This document shows positions 1 to 7,038 of a stretch of DNA of 8,104 nucleotides, piece after piece. Made by a program: the position numbers and the translations under genes. Position 1 is the first letter of the stretch. Each line of letters opens with the position of its first letter. Source of the stretch: JANLQX01 sp031418775. Lineage in GTDB: Bacteria > Actinomycetota > Acidimicrobiia > Acidimicrobiales > JANYDT01. Location of the stretch: contig JANOJN010000175.1 of assembly GCA_031418775.1 (NCBI GenBank), forward strand, positions 1 through 8,104, given 5' to 3'. The notes under the pieces are model-generated. The model worked only from the letters and a program-made list of their open reading frames with translations, made no database searches and had not been told where the DNA came from.

Positions 1-2
1 GG

Positions 3-890
3 CCCGGTATCGACGACGAAGCAGCACCCGAAACGATCGCCGACGGCGAGTCGGAGGGATCCGACCCGGGCACGGTCCCCCGCACCATTTCCCGTGACCT
101 CTCCGACGCAGAATCCCCGCTGGGCGCATCGGCGGCGGCGCTTTCGGCCCAGACGCCGACCCCGCCACCGCCGGGCGTCGGTCAGCGCGTTGCGGGACCT
201 CCGCTCCCCGGCCAACTCGTTTCCTCGATGGCTCCCGCAGCCTCGGCCTTGCGAGTCGGCCCACCCGCGTCGAGTGCCGCAGCACCGGACGCCCCGACGA
301 CCACCAAACAACCCGGGTCGTCGGAACTCGACGCCCGGCCGGAGCCAAGGACGGGAGGATCCTCGACGGTCGCTTCGTCCGCCGTCGTCGTGATTCCCGA
401 CGGAGTCGGCCGCTCGAACTGCACCTCACTGCCACGGCCCGGCGGGTCGGATGCCCTTGTCGACTGGTCGACCAGCCGAACAGCCGAAATCACCGACGGC
501 CGCGATCTCCGGTCCCGCGCGTGGATCGCCGCTGCGGCCGGCGGTGCCCTCCCGTCCAGCGCAGGTGGACCGTTTGCGGCCTATCTTCTTGAGCCGAACT
601 CCCTCGCCGTCCTCGCGATTTTCCGTGAACCCAAGGACGGCATCGGCGGACGATCGGATCGGCCGAGTCGTCCCCTTTCCGACCTTCGCATCGCCGATTG
701 CGACGGCCGGTCGGCGGGCGGCATCTCCCCTGGGTCGTATCTCCTCCGGTACTCGATCACGGGAACCCCCGACCCGCCTGGTTCGGACCAGAACGAGACG
801 TTCCTGTCTCCGCCGTTCCCAGTCCGTGTCATGGCCGGCCCCACCGCCCCGACGCTGAGCGGCGCAGGACCGAACGTCTCGAAATCGTAA
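3..890 (+). CDS. C-terminal part of an unrecognised, probably exported Pro/Ala/Ser-rich protein (5' end outside window)
   Basis: The frame is open from the left edge to the TAA at 888-890 and gives 295 residues with no start required, so the N-terminus lies outside the window. Third codon positions are mostly G or C, which supports real coding. Visible residues 1 to about 150 are low-complexity, rich in Pro, Ala, Ser, Thr and Gly, like the extended linkers of secreted or membrane-anchored actinobacterial proteins. From about 165 the chain looks more folded. A Cys at 233 is followed by a Pro-Gly-Ser-Tyr turn at 243-246, a hydrophobic strand (247-252) and a Phe-Pro-Val-Arg-Val strand (272-276). 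This Cys/PGxY/FPV arrangement resembles small beta-rich extracellular domains of actinobacterial surface proteins, a resemblance from memory only. The other Cys is at 140. No transmembrane helix is visible in this part; any anchor or signal peptide would be upstream. I do not recognise the family and assign no function. ppc follows after 45 nt in the same reading frame. Confidence 0.7.
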   Translation, partial: PGIDDEAAPETIADGESEGSDPGTVPRTISRDLSDAESPLGASAAALSAQTPTPPPPGVGQRVAGPPLPGQLVSSMAPAASALRVGPPASSAAAPDAPTTTKQPGSSELDARPEPRTGGSSTVASSAVVVIPDGVGRSNCTSLPRPGGSDALVDWSTSRTAEITDGRDLRSRAWIAAAAGGALPSSAGGPFAAYLLEPNSLAVLAIFREPKDGIGGRSDRPSRPLSDLRIADCDGRSAGGISPGSYLLRYSITGTPDPPGSDQNETFLSPPFPVRVMAGPTAPTLSGAGPNVSKS

Positions 891-929
891 CGAACGCTGC
901 ACGATCACTCCTGGCGATCCAGCCACACT

Positions 930-935
930 GGAGGG
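930..935 (+). promoter_or_regulatory. Shine-Dalgarno-like GGAGGG abutting the ppc GTG start
   Basis: GGAGGG at 930-935 directly touches the GTG at 936, so there is almost no spacer. A normal Shine-Dalgarno needs roughly 5-9 nt. No other ATG, GTG or TTG lies in frame between the upstream stop (888-890) and 936, and the next in-frame GTG (1011) would cut into the conserved N-terminus. GTG 936 is therefore the only reasonable start, and the site may work poorly or not at all as a ribosome binding site. Confidence 0.4.
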
Positions 936-3656
936 GTGCCCGCCGCAAATCAGGAGAAGGACGCCCAACTCGACGATGACATCCGCCTCGTCGGGAGGCT
1001 CGTCGGTGACGTGATCCGCGAACAGGCCGGCGACGAGGTGTACGACGTTGTCGAGAAGGTCCGCCGTCTCGCCGTTGACGCCCGCCGTGCCGGTGTCCAC
1101 AACCCCGAGCTGGTTTCCGTTCTCGATGGGCTCGACATCGATACCGCACTGCACGTGGTCCGGGCATTCAGCCTCTTCACGCTCCTGGCCAACGTGGCCG
1201 AGGACGTCCATTCGAATCGTCGGCGCCGGTACCACCGCCAAGCAGGCTCACCTCCTCAGGTCGGCAGCCTTGCCGCGAGCCTCGATCATCTCCTCTCGGC
1301 CGGCGTCGACGCGGAGCGTCTTGGTTCGGTCCTCGGACGTCTCCGGGTGAGCCCGGTGCTGACCGCCCATCCGACCGAGGTGCGCCGAAAGACGATTCTC
1401 GACACGCAGCGAGTCATTGCCGACCTGCTCGCCCGTCCGGGTGATCGCGGCGAGGACGTCGAGCGGCAGCTCCGCCTCAGTGTGCTGATGCTGTGGCAGA
1501 CCGCGATCTTGCGGCTCAGTCGGCTGCGCGTCCGTGACGAGATCAATGAAGCCCTCGGCTACTACGACCTTTCGTTGTTCCGGGCGATCGGGAATCTCCA
1601 GGACGAAGCCCGGTCGGAGATCGCAAGGCGCTGGCCCGAGCTCGCCGACGGTGAGCTCGCTCCGGTGATCCGGATGGGTTCATGGATCGGCGGCGATCGC
1701 GATGGCAACCCGTTCGTCACCGCCGATGTTGTTCGTTACGCACTCGATCGCCAGGCAGGCATCGCTTTTTCGCATCATCTGACCGCGCTCGGGCGTCTCG
1801 CCATCGAGCTCTCGATGTCGTCGCGACTTGTCACACCGACTGCGGACCTCGACGCGCTCGCCGATGCCTCCGGCGACGACTCTCCCTTTCGCGCCGATGA
1901 GCCGTACCGTCGCGCATTGCGAGGCATGCAGGGTCGGCTCGCCGGTTCGTGCCTGCGCTCGATCGGCGTGGTTCCCGTGGCGATCCTAGAGACGGCGCGC
2001 GAGCCCTACGCCTCACCGGCCGAGCTCACCTTTGACCTCGACATCGTCATCGAATCACTGGCGGGACACGGCGCGGCATCGGTGGCAGAGGCCATCGTGG
2101 TTCCCGTGAGACGCGATGTCGCGTTGTTCGGCTTCCACCTCTGCGGTCTCGATCTTCGACAGAACGCCGCGGTGCACGAGCAGACCGTCGCCGAGCTCCT
2201 CGCCACCGCACTCGTGTGCCCGGACTACCTTGCCCTCGACGAGTCGCAACGGCGTTCGGTGCTTCTCGCCGAGTTGGCGACGCCACGCCCGCTCCGATTG
2301 CCCCGGGCGACCTACTCGGAGAGGACGACAAGCGAGCTCGCCATTGTCGACGCCGCAGCGGAGGGCATTCGGAGGATCGGCGCGGCGGCTATTCCTCACT
2401 ACGTCATTTCGGCGTGCAGCGCCGTGAGCGATCTTCTCGAGGTGGCAGTCCTGACCAAGGAGGCGGACATCGAGGTCGACATCGTGCCGCTCTTCGAGAC
2501 CATCGACGACCTCCGCGATGCCGGGGCCACCTTGGAGGCACTGCTCACCGACTCTTGGTACCGCGCCCGTGTGCGAAGCCGCGGCGACAGCCAGGAGGTG
2601 ATGCTCGGATACTCCGATTCCAACAAGGACGGCGGGTATCTCGCGGCGAACTGGGCGCTCTATCGTGCCGAAGGCGACCTCGTCCAAGTCGCTGCCAAAC
2701 ACAACGTGCACTTACGGTTGTTCCACGGCCGGGGTGGAACTGTTGGCCGCGGCGGAGGCCCGGCCTACGAAGCGATCCTCGCCCAACCACCAGGGAGTGT
2801 GAACGGCGCACTGCGGGTGACCGAGCAGGGCGAGATCGTGGCGGCCAAGTTCGCCGACCCCGACCTCGCTCGACGCAATCTGGAGACCGTTCTCGCGGCA
2901 ACGATCGAAGCGAGCTGCGTCGACACCGAGAACATCGACGACGACCGGGAACGGTACAGCGCGGTCATGGATGAGCTTGCTGATCTGGCACGCACCGAGT
3001 ACCGCTCGCTGGTCTACGAGACCGACGGTTTCGCCGAGGTGTTCCGTGCCCTCACCCCAATCACGGAGATCGCCAAGCTCAACATCGGAAGCAGGCCGTC
3101 GTCGAGAACCGCATCACCACGGATCCAGGACCTACGAGCGATTCCGTGGGTCTTCTCGTGGAGCCAGGCCCGCATCATGCTGCCCGGTTGGTATGGCACA
3201 GGCACCGCACTGGCGTCATGGATCGGCGACGATGCCTCGCGGCTTGCTCTGCTCAGAGAAATGCATGCGCGCTGGCCATTGCTGCGGGCGGTCTTCTCGA
3301 ACATGGGCATGGTGCTCGCGAAGAGCGACCTGTCGATCGCTCGCCGCTATGCCGACCTCGCCGACGCGGTCCCGAACGCTCGCGAAGTGGTGGCTCGCAT
3401 CGCTGCCGAGCATGCGCACACCGTCGAGCAGATGCTGTCGATTACCGGCGACACCGTGCTACTCGCCGACAATCCAGCACTGGCCCGCAGCATTCGGAAC
3501 CGCTTCGGCTACCTCGACCCGCTCAATCATCTGCAGATCGGGTTCCTCCGGCGCTACCGCAACGGGAAGGACGACCAGACCACCGCCGAGTTGGTCGAGC
3601 GCGGAATCCAGCTCACCCTCAATGGCCTGGCGACAGGGCTACGCAACAGCGGTTGA
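936..3656 (+). CDS. ppc: Phosphoenolpyruvate carboxylase
   Basis: This cytoplasmic enzyme carboxylates phosphoenolpyruvate with bicarbonate to oxaloacetate and phosphate, refilling the TCA cycle. The 906-residue product is full length (E. coli enzyme 883). Motifs occur in the family order: VLTAHPTE at 141-148 with catalytic His145; GGDRDGNP at 252-259; metal-ligand candidates Glu521 (in LFET) and Asp561 (in GYSDSNKDGG, 558-567); and FHGRGGTVGRGGGP at 596-609 with His597, Arg599 and Arg605. GSRP follows with Arg720, then LRAIPW with Arg734. These match E. coli His138, Glu506, Asp543, His579, Arg581, Arg587, Arg699 and Arg713 by my own alignment. Lys796, Arg856 and the C-terminal Asn904 line up with the E. 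coli aspartate-inhibitor site (Lys773, Arg832, Asn881), so feedback inhibition by aspartate is likely. The protein ends in RNSG, close to the usual RNTG. The GTG start is the only one available. The gene could be co-transcribed with the upstream ORF (45-nt gap); the phosphatase gene starts 67 nt downstream. Confidence 0.98.
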   Translation: MPAANQEKDAQLDDDIRLVGRLVGDVIREQAGDEVYDVVEKVRRLAVDARRAGVHNPELVSVLDGLDIDTALHVVRAFSLFTLLANVAEDVHSNRRRRYHRQAGSPPQVGSLAASLDHLLSAGVDAERLGSVLGRLRVSPVLTAHPTEVRRKTILDTQRVIADLLARPGDRGEDVERQLRLSVLMLWQTAILRLSRLRVRDEINEALGYYDLSLFRAIGNLQDEARSEIARRWPELADGELAPVIRMGSWIGGDRDGNPFVTADVVRYALDRQAGIAFSHHLTALGRLAIELSMSSRLVTPTADLDALADASGDDSPFRADEPYRRALRGMQGRLAGSCLRSIGVVPVAILETAREPYASPAELTFDLDIVIESLAGHGAASVAEAIVVPVRRDVALFGFHLCGLDLRQNAAVHEQTVAELLATALVCPDYLALDESQRRSVLLAELATPRPLRLPRATYSERTTSELAIVDAAAEGIRRIGAAAIPHYVISACSAVSDLLEVAVLTKEADIEVDIVPLFETIDDLRDAGATLEALLTDSWYRARVRSRGDSQEVMLGYSDSNKDGGYLAANWALYRAEGDLVQVAAKHNVHLRLFHGRGGTVGRGGGPAYEAILAQPPGSVNGALRVTEQGEIVAAKFADPDLARRNLETVLAATIEASCVDTENIDDDRERYSAVMDELADLARTEYRSLVYETDGFAEVFRALTPITEIAKLNIGSRPSSRTASPRIQDLRAIPWVFSWSQARIMLPGWYGTGTALASWIGDDASRLALLREMHARWPLLRAVFSNMGMVLAKSDLSIARRYADLADAVPNAREVVARIAAEHAHTVEQMLSITGDTVLLADNPALARSIRNRFGYLDPLNHLQIGFLRRYRNGKDDQTTAELVERGIQLTLNGLATGLRNSG

Positions 3657-3711
3657 GTCTTCAGACGTTGGTCGGCGATTTCACGCATCCGAGGAGAAGC
3701 AAGCCGGTCTG

Positions 3712-3717
3712 TACGCT
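3712..3717 (+). promoter_or_regulatory. Candidate -10 element (TACGCT) for leaderless phosphatase mRNA
   Basis: TACGCT fits the actinobacterial TANNNT -10 pattern and occupies exactly positions -12 to -7 relative to the A of the ATG at 3724. This is the geometry expected if transcription begins at the start codon. No convincing -35 lies about 17 nt upstream, which is common for leaderless actinobacterial promoters. The only Shine-Dalgarno-like sequence, GAGGAGA at 3691-3697, ends 26 nt before the ATG, too far to serve it. Inference from position; short motifs like this occur by chance. Confidence 0.4.
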
Positions 3718-3723
3718 TTGCCG

Positions 3724-4296
3724 ATGGACGGCGCGCCCGAGCAGCGGGAACATCGGTTCCTCATCGTGTGTACGGCCAACATCTGCCGCTCGCCGATGGG
3801 GGAAGCCCTTCTGCGTCATCGGCTGGACGCAATCGGTGTCGATGCGACGGTCCTCTCAACGGGACATCTGACCCCGGGCGTTGAGGTCAGCAAGAACTCG
3901 GTGACCGCGATGGCGGAGCGCGGGCTTGATATTTCCGGACGCCGCAGTATCGTCACGAGCGCGAAGCACGTCGCCGGAGCGGATGTCATTTTGACGATGG
4001 GCCGGTTACATATGCGCAACGTGCTCGAGCTCGACCTCGCGGCATGGCGCCGAACGTTTCCGCTTCGCGTGGCAGTAGGCCGGGCCCTTCTCGTCGGGCA
4101 GAGATCACGTGGCGAGGCTCTGCCCGATTGGGTAGCTCGGCTGCACGAGGGCCGAACAGCCATGGATCTACTCGAGGATGATCCAGCGGAGGAGATCAGT
4201 GATCCCTTCGGCATGAGCCTGCGAGAGTACCGAGCTACCGCGACGCTGCTCGATGATCTTCTCGCCCAGTTTGTATCGCTTGCTTTTCCGCGTTGA
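3724..4296 (+). CDS. Low-molecular-weight protein tyrosine phosphatase
   Basis: The 190-residue cytoplasmic protein carries the phosphate-binding loop CTANICRS at residues 16-23, matching C-x5-R-S, with nucleophile Cys16 and phosphate-binding Arg22. Cys21 sits where the human enzyme has its second, redox-protective cysteine. The general acid is Asp160 in the DPF motif (160-162). The Cys-to-Asp distance of 144 residues is longer than the roughly 105-117 of classical members, but a longer middle region containing RRTF...LR is typical of an actinobacterial subfamily, so I do not regard the length as abnormal. In bacteria such enzymes often dephosphorylate tyrosine kinases and sugar enzymes of capsule synthesis; arsenate reductase is a related fold but a less likely role here. 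I chose ATG 3724 because the P-loop follows 15 residues later, as usual, and a -10 box sits just upstream. TTG 3718 is a possible alternative. The frame stays open far upstream through ppc, but that part is a shadow. Exopolysaccharide genes begin 180 nt downstream. Confidence 0.92.
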   Translation: MDGAPEQREHRFLIVCTANICRSPMGEALLRHRLDAIGVDATVLSTGHLTPGVEVSKNSVTAMAERGLDISGRRSIVTSAKHVAGADVILTMGRLHMRNVLELDLAAWRRTFPLRVAVGRALLVGQRSRGEALPDWVARLHEGRTAMDLLEDDPAEEISDPFGMSLREYRATATLLDDLLAQFVSLAFPR

Positions 4297-4300
4297 CGCT

Positions 4301-4445
4301 CGACCGGACCGACCGGGCAAAGGGGGCAGGTGGCACGACCCGAGGGAGCGAACGGGCGCAGAGAGTCGTCCGTGATCCCAAGATGAAGAGCGGATTACGA
4401 CTCCGGGTCACTCGTTCGCTTCGGGATTGGGTCCGATTACGGTCG
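4301..4445 (+). other. Intergenic region with nested inverted repeats (possible structured leader RNA)
   Basis: The gap between the phosphatase stop and the sugar transferase start holds no gene I can support. Several inverted repeats nest inside one another. Positions 4301-4306 can pair with 4440-4445 and 4307-4310 with 4430-4433. Positions 4345-4356 pair with 4411-4422 over 12 bp, including two G-U pairs. Positions 4363-4369 pair perfectly with 4397-4403 over 7 bp. A U-rich tail typical of an intrinsic terminator is absent. It could be a structured RNA formed by read-through from the phosphatase gene, a regulator-binding region, or chance pairing in GC-rich DNA. It lies directly upstream of a -10 element. 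Confidence 0.3.
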
Positions 4446-4446
4446 A

Positions 4447-4452
4447 TATAGT
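4447..4452 (+). promoter_or_regulatory. Candidate -10 element (TATAGT) for the exopolysaccharide operon
   Basis: TATAGT is close to the TATAAT consensus and stands out in GC-rich surroundings. Transcription would start near 4459, about 10-18 nt before the candidate start codons of the sugar transferase gene. The best -35-like sequence, TTGGGT at 4427-4432, gives only a 14-nt spacer, so that half is weak. If real, it makes 4477 onward the first gene of its own transcription unit. Confidence 0.5.
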
Positions 4453-4464
4453 GAGCGCAACGAC

Positions 4465-4468
4465 GAGG
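4465..4468 (+). promoter_or_regulatory. Shine-Dalgarno GAGG that favours the GTG start at 4477
   Basis: Three in-frame starts cluster here: GTG 4468, ATG 4471 and GTG 4477. GAGG at 4465-4468 overlaps the first, is 2 nt from the second, and is 8 nt from the third. Only the last spacing is good. ATG 4471 stays possible on codon preference. Confidence 0.45.
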
Positions 4469-4476
4469 TGATGGCA

Positions 4477-6000
4477 GTGGCTGAACAACAAGACCCTCTT
4501 GGAAGTCGGCGACTGCGACGCGCCCTTGTTGCCTCCGATGTCATCGCGCTCTCGACAAGCTGGATCGTCGCCTGCTTCTTCGGCCTGAACTTCACCGGCC
4601 CCAAGAACCACGAGGCAATGTTCGGTCTGCTGCTCGTCGGGATCACGCTCGGCCTGTTCTTCACGAGTCGCCTTTATCGGTCACGGATGTGCTCGGTCCG
4701 GGCCGTGGAGACGGCCGCAATACTGCGGGCGTGCGCTCTCGGAGGTGTGTTGGCCTGGATGATGGCCGGACGCCTCAACCTCACGAGCGTGCGAGTGCGG
4801 GCGATCGTCGTCGGCCAACTCCTTGCCGTCGGATTGGTGTTCACCGGTCGGGCCATTTACCGGTTCGCGCTTCAGCGGCACCGTTCGACCGGACGTTTTG
4901 CCCGTCCGGTCGTGCTGATAGGCGGCGGTGAGGAGGTCTACGAGCTCAACAAGATGCTTACCTCCGAGCCCGAACTCGGCTACGCCGTGATCGGCTCGAT
5001 CGGCACAGCCGGGGAGATGTCGGCCTGGGCGAAGGACCTCGCCTACCTCGGACCGCTCACGTCGACGGTGGCACTCATGCGTCAGCACGGGGCGAGCGGG
5101 GCGATCGTGGCGGGGTCGGGCCTGTCGATTCGAGAAATGAATCGAGTCGTCCGAGAAATCATGGACGCGGGAATGCATGTCCAGCTTTTCGGCGGCCTCT
5201 TGGGAATCGATCCGAGCCGCCTGCAGGTCAATCCGATCGGCGGCGAGGCCGCGTTCTACCTCGAACAGGTGGTCCTCACCGGTTTTCAGTCACACCTCAA
5301 GCGCGGGATGGACATCGTGCTCGGCGCCATCGGCCTTGTCGTCAGCGCACCGATCGTCGCGGTGTTTGCCCTGCTCGCTCGCCTCGACGGCGGCACATCG
5401 TTCTTCCGCCAGAATCGGGTGGGTCGCGATGGGAAGACCTTCACCATCATCAAGATCCGCACCATGGTCATGGACGCCGAACAGATGCGCCCGGCTCTCG
5501 AGGCCGAGAACGAGCGACTCGGCCCGCTGTTCAAGATGGGACGCGATCCTCGTCTGACCAAACTCGGCCGTTTCATGGACGCCACCAGCATCAACGAACT
5601 TCCACAGTTCTGGAACGTCGTGCGTGGCGAGATGAGTCTCGTGGGACCGCGTCCAGCGCTGGCGAGCGAGGCCGCCACCTTCAATGACCGGTTGCTGCTG
5701 CGCAACCGCGTGCGGCCTGGCATCACCGGCTTGTGGCAAGTCCAGGGGCGAGATGCAGCGTCGTTCGCCACCTACGAGCGGTGCGACGTGTTCTACGTCG
5801 AGAACTGGTCCACTCGCCTCGACATGATCATCTTGGCGCAAACGGCGGTCCATGTCTTGGCTCGATCGACGGTCTGGCGCCGTCGGGCGGCCATCGCCCG
5901 CCACCCGAGCGAAACTTCGATAGGTGAACTCCCCGCTACGATCTTCGGATCACCGAGTGGTGCCGGTAACACGTCCGGGGTCACAGTTCCCAATGGTTGA
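4477..6000 (+). CDS. Polyprenyl-phosphate sugar-1-phosphate transferase (WcaJ family), exopolysaccharide initiating enzyme
   Basis: This family of membrane enzymes transfers a hexose-1-phosphate from a UDP-sugar to undecaprenyl phosphate, the first step of exopolysaccharide repeat assembly. The product is 507 residues from GTG 4477. Four hydrophobic segments (about 16-36, 48-66, 79-98, 109-128) are followed by a Rossmann-like region starting at GGG 149-151. From about residue 274 comes the bacterial sugar transferase domain: LKRGMDIV with the re-entrant hydrophobic helix, KIRTM at 326-330, the ELPQ motif at 374-377, VGPRP at 389-393 and PGITGLWQ at 414-421. This is the full architecture of WcaJ/CpsE-type enzymes. 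One residue is odd: the motif normally reads DELPQ, with Asp as the nucleophile, but here reads NELPQ, with Asn373 encoded by AAC at 5593-5595. The neighbouring Glu374 is kept. Residues after about 468 form a tail without recognisable motifs. Sugar specificity (glucose, galactose or other) cannot be read from the sequence. fcl follows after 45 nt. Confidence 0.95.
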   Translation: MAEQQDPLGSRRLRRALVASDVIALSTSWIVACFFGLNFTGPKNHEAMFGLLLVGITLGLFFTSRLYRSRMCSVRAVETAAILRACALGGVLAWMMAGRLNLTSVRVRAIVVGQLLAVGLVFTGRAIYRFALQRHRSTGRFARPVVLIGGGEEVYELNKMLTSEPELGYAVIGSIGTAGEMSAWAKDLAYLGPLTSTVALMRQHGASGAIVAGSGLSIREMNRVVREIMDAGMHVQLFGGLLGIDPSRLQVNPIGGEAAFYLEQVVLTGFQSHLKRGMDIVLGAIGLVVSAPIVAVFALLARLDGGTSFFRQNRVGRDGKTFTIIKIRTMVMDAEQMRPALEAENERLGPLFKMGRDPRLTKLGRFMDATSINELPQFWNVVRGEMSLVGPRPALASEAATFNDRLLLRNRVRPGITGLWQVQGRDAASFATYERCDVFYVENWSTRLDMIILAQTAVHVLARSTVWRRRAAIARHPSETSIGELPATIFGSPSGAGNTSGVTVPNG

Positions 6001-6018
6001 ACAGCTTTCTTCGGCTGT
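6001..6018 (+). other. Short intercistronic hairpin between the sugar transferase and fcl
   Basis: ACAGCT at 6001-6006 can pair with GGCTGT at 6013-6018 around a 6-nt loop, six pairs with one G-U, immediately after the stop codon. The stem is too weak and the following sequence too short of T for a convincing terminator. It may affect mRNA processing or mean nothing. Confidence 0.22.
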
Positions 6019-6045
6019 CATTTCCTCCGTCAGGCGGGTAGCAAC

Positions 6046-7038
6046 GTGACAACGATCGCCCGAAACGCTCGAATCTTTGTCGCCGGCCACGGCGGCCTCG
6101 TGGGGAGTGCCGTCGTTCGTAGGCTGAAGGCCGACGGGTTCACCAACGTGCTCACGGCCACTCGGGCTCAGCTCGATCTGCGAGACCAAGCGGCGGTGAA
6201 CTACTGGTTCAAGGCCAACCGCCCGGAGTACCTGTATCTCGTTGCCGGCACGGTGGGCGGCATCATGGCCAACAGCACCCGTCCGGCCGAGTTCATCTAC
6301 GACAACATGATGATCCACGCCACGGTCGTCCACGCCGCCTACACCTACGACGTGCGCAAGTTGCTCTATCTCGGCAGCAGTTGCATCTACCCCCGCAACG
6401 CCACCCAGCCAATCACCGAGGATCAACTCCTGACCGGCGAACTCGAGGGCACAAACGAGGCGTACGCCATCGCCAAGATCGCCGGGATCAAGCTGTGCCA
6501 GTCCTACCGCAAGCAATACGGTTGCGACTTCATTTCCGCCATGCCCACGAACCTCTACGGGCCGAACGACAACTTCGACCTCACCTCGAGCCACGTCCTT
6601 CCCGCCTTGATCCGCAAGTTCCACGACGCCAAGATCAACCGCTCGGCCGCCGTGGAGATCTGGGGCACAGGGAGCGCGATGCGCGAGTTCTTGCATGTCG
6701 ACGATCTCGCCAGTGCCTGTGCCCACCTCATGGAGCACTACTCCGATGCCGGGCACATCAACGTGGGCACGGGTGTCGACCTCACGATCAAGGCCCTAGC
6801 CGAGCGCATTCGAGACCTGGTCTATCCCGAAGCGCAGTTGAACTTCGACACCTCCAAACCCGACGGCACGCCCCGCAAGGTGCTTGATGTGTCGAAGCTG
6901 TCGGCCACGGGGTGGACGCCATCGATCACGCTCGATGAGGGCCTTCGAACCACCTACGAATGGTTCCTGCACGAAACCGCTCAACACGCTCACCTTCGAG
7001 GGATCGACGACAAGTCCCCCGCCTTGCAGCGTGGGTAG
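6046..7038 (+). CDS. fcl: GDP-L-fucose synthase (GDP-4-keto-6-deoxymannose 3,5-epimerase/4-reductase)
   Basis: This NADPH-dependent enzyme of the short-chain dehydrogenase superfamily epimerises and reduces GDP-4-keto-6-deoxy-D-mannose to GDP-L-fucose in the cytoplasm. The 330-residue protein is close to E. coli Fcl (WcaG, 321) and aligns almost throughout. The cofactor-binding GHGGLVGS motif is near the N-terminus. The catalytic Ser-Tyr-Lys set is Ser111 (in GSSCIYP), Tyr140 and Lys144 (in YAIAK). Cys113 and His183 match the E. coli epimerase residues Cys109 and His179, all with the same offset of 4. PTNLYGPNDNF, MREFLHVDD, HINVGTG and KPDGTPRK are further family signatures. GTG 6046 is the only start between the preceding in-frame stop and the first motif; a weak GGCGGG lies at 6033-6038. 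The substrate-making partner, GDP-mannose 4,6-dehydratase (gmd), is not in the window. The end overlaps the next gene by 8 nt, which suggests one operon. Confidence 0.97.
   Translation: MTTIARNARIFVAGHGGLVGSAVVRRLKADGFTNVLTATRAQLDLRDQAAVNYWFKANRPEYLYLVAGTVGGIMANSTRPAEFIYDNMMIHATVVHAAYTYDVRKLLYLGSSCIYPRNATQPITEDQLLTGELEGTNEAYAIAKIAGIKLCQSYRKQYGCDFISAMPTNLYGPNDNFDLTSSHVLPALIRKFHDAKINRSAAVEIWGTGSAMREFLHVDDLASACAHLMEHYSDAGHINVGTGVDLTIKALAERIRDLVYPEAQLNFDTSKPDGTPRKVLDVSKLSATGWTPSITLDEGLRTTYEWFLHETAQHAHLRGIDDKSPALQRG

Noticed and set aside
94..393. 99-codon Arg/Pro-rich open frame on the + strand
   Set aside because: Its Arg/Pro composition is typical of a shifted reading of GC-rich sequence, and the frame starting at 3 has better codon use and longer extent.
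426..1241. 271-codon open frame on the minus strand across the start of ppc
   Set aside because: It covers the conserved N-terminus of ppc and the end of the upstream + frame, has no recognisable motif, and is the kind of antisense open frame GC-rich codon bias produces.
2055..2711. 218-codon open frame on the minus strand inside ppc
   Set aside because: Entirely antisense to conserved catalytic sequence of ppc; no motif or start signal.
2216..2974. 252-codon + strand open frame inside ppc
   Set aside because: Arg/Gly-rich shifted-frame shadow over the GYSDSNKDGG and FHGRGG regions of the real enzyme.
2971..3723. In-frame upstream extension of the phosphatase frame through the 3' part of ppc
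   Set aside because: It lies in another frame of ppc, is rich in Ser, Arg, Pro and Trp without motifs, and would add about 250 residues not found in this phosphatase family.
3657..3723. Possible terminator after ppc
   Set aside because: No convincing GC stem followed by a T run was found in the 67-nt gap.
5950..6756. 268-codon open frame on the minus strand opposite fcl
   Set aside because: Val/Gly/Asp-rich antisense shadow of a well-identified gene; no independent support.
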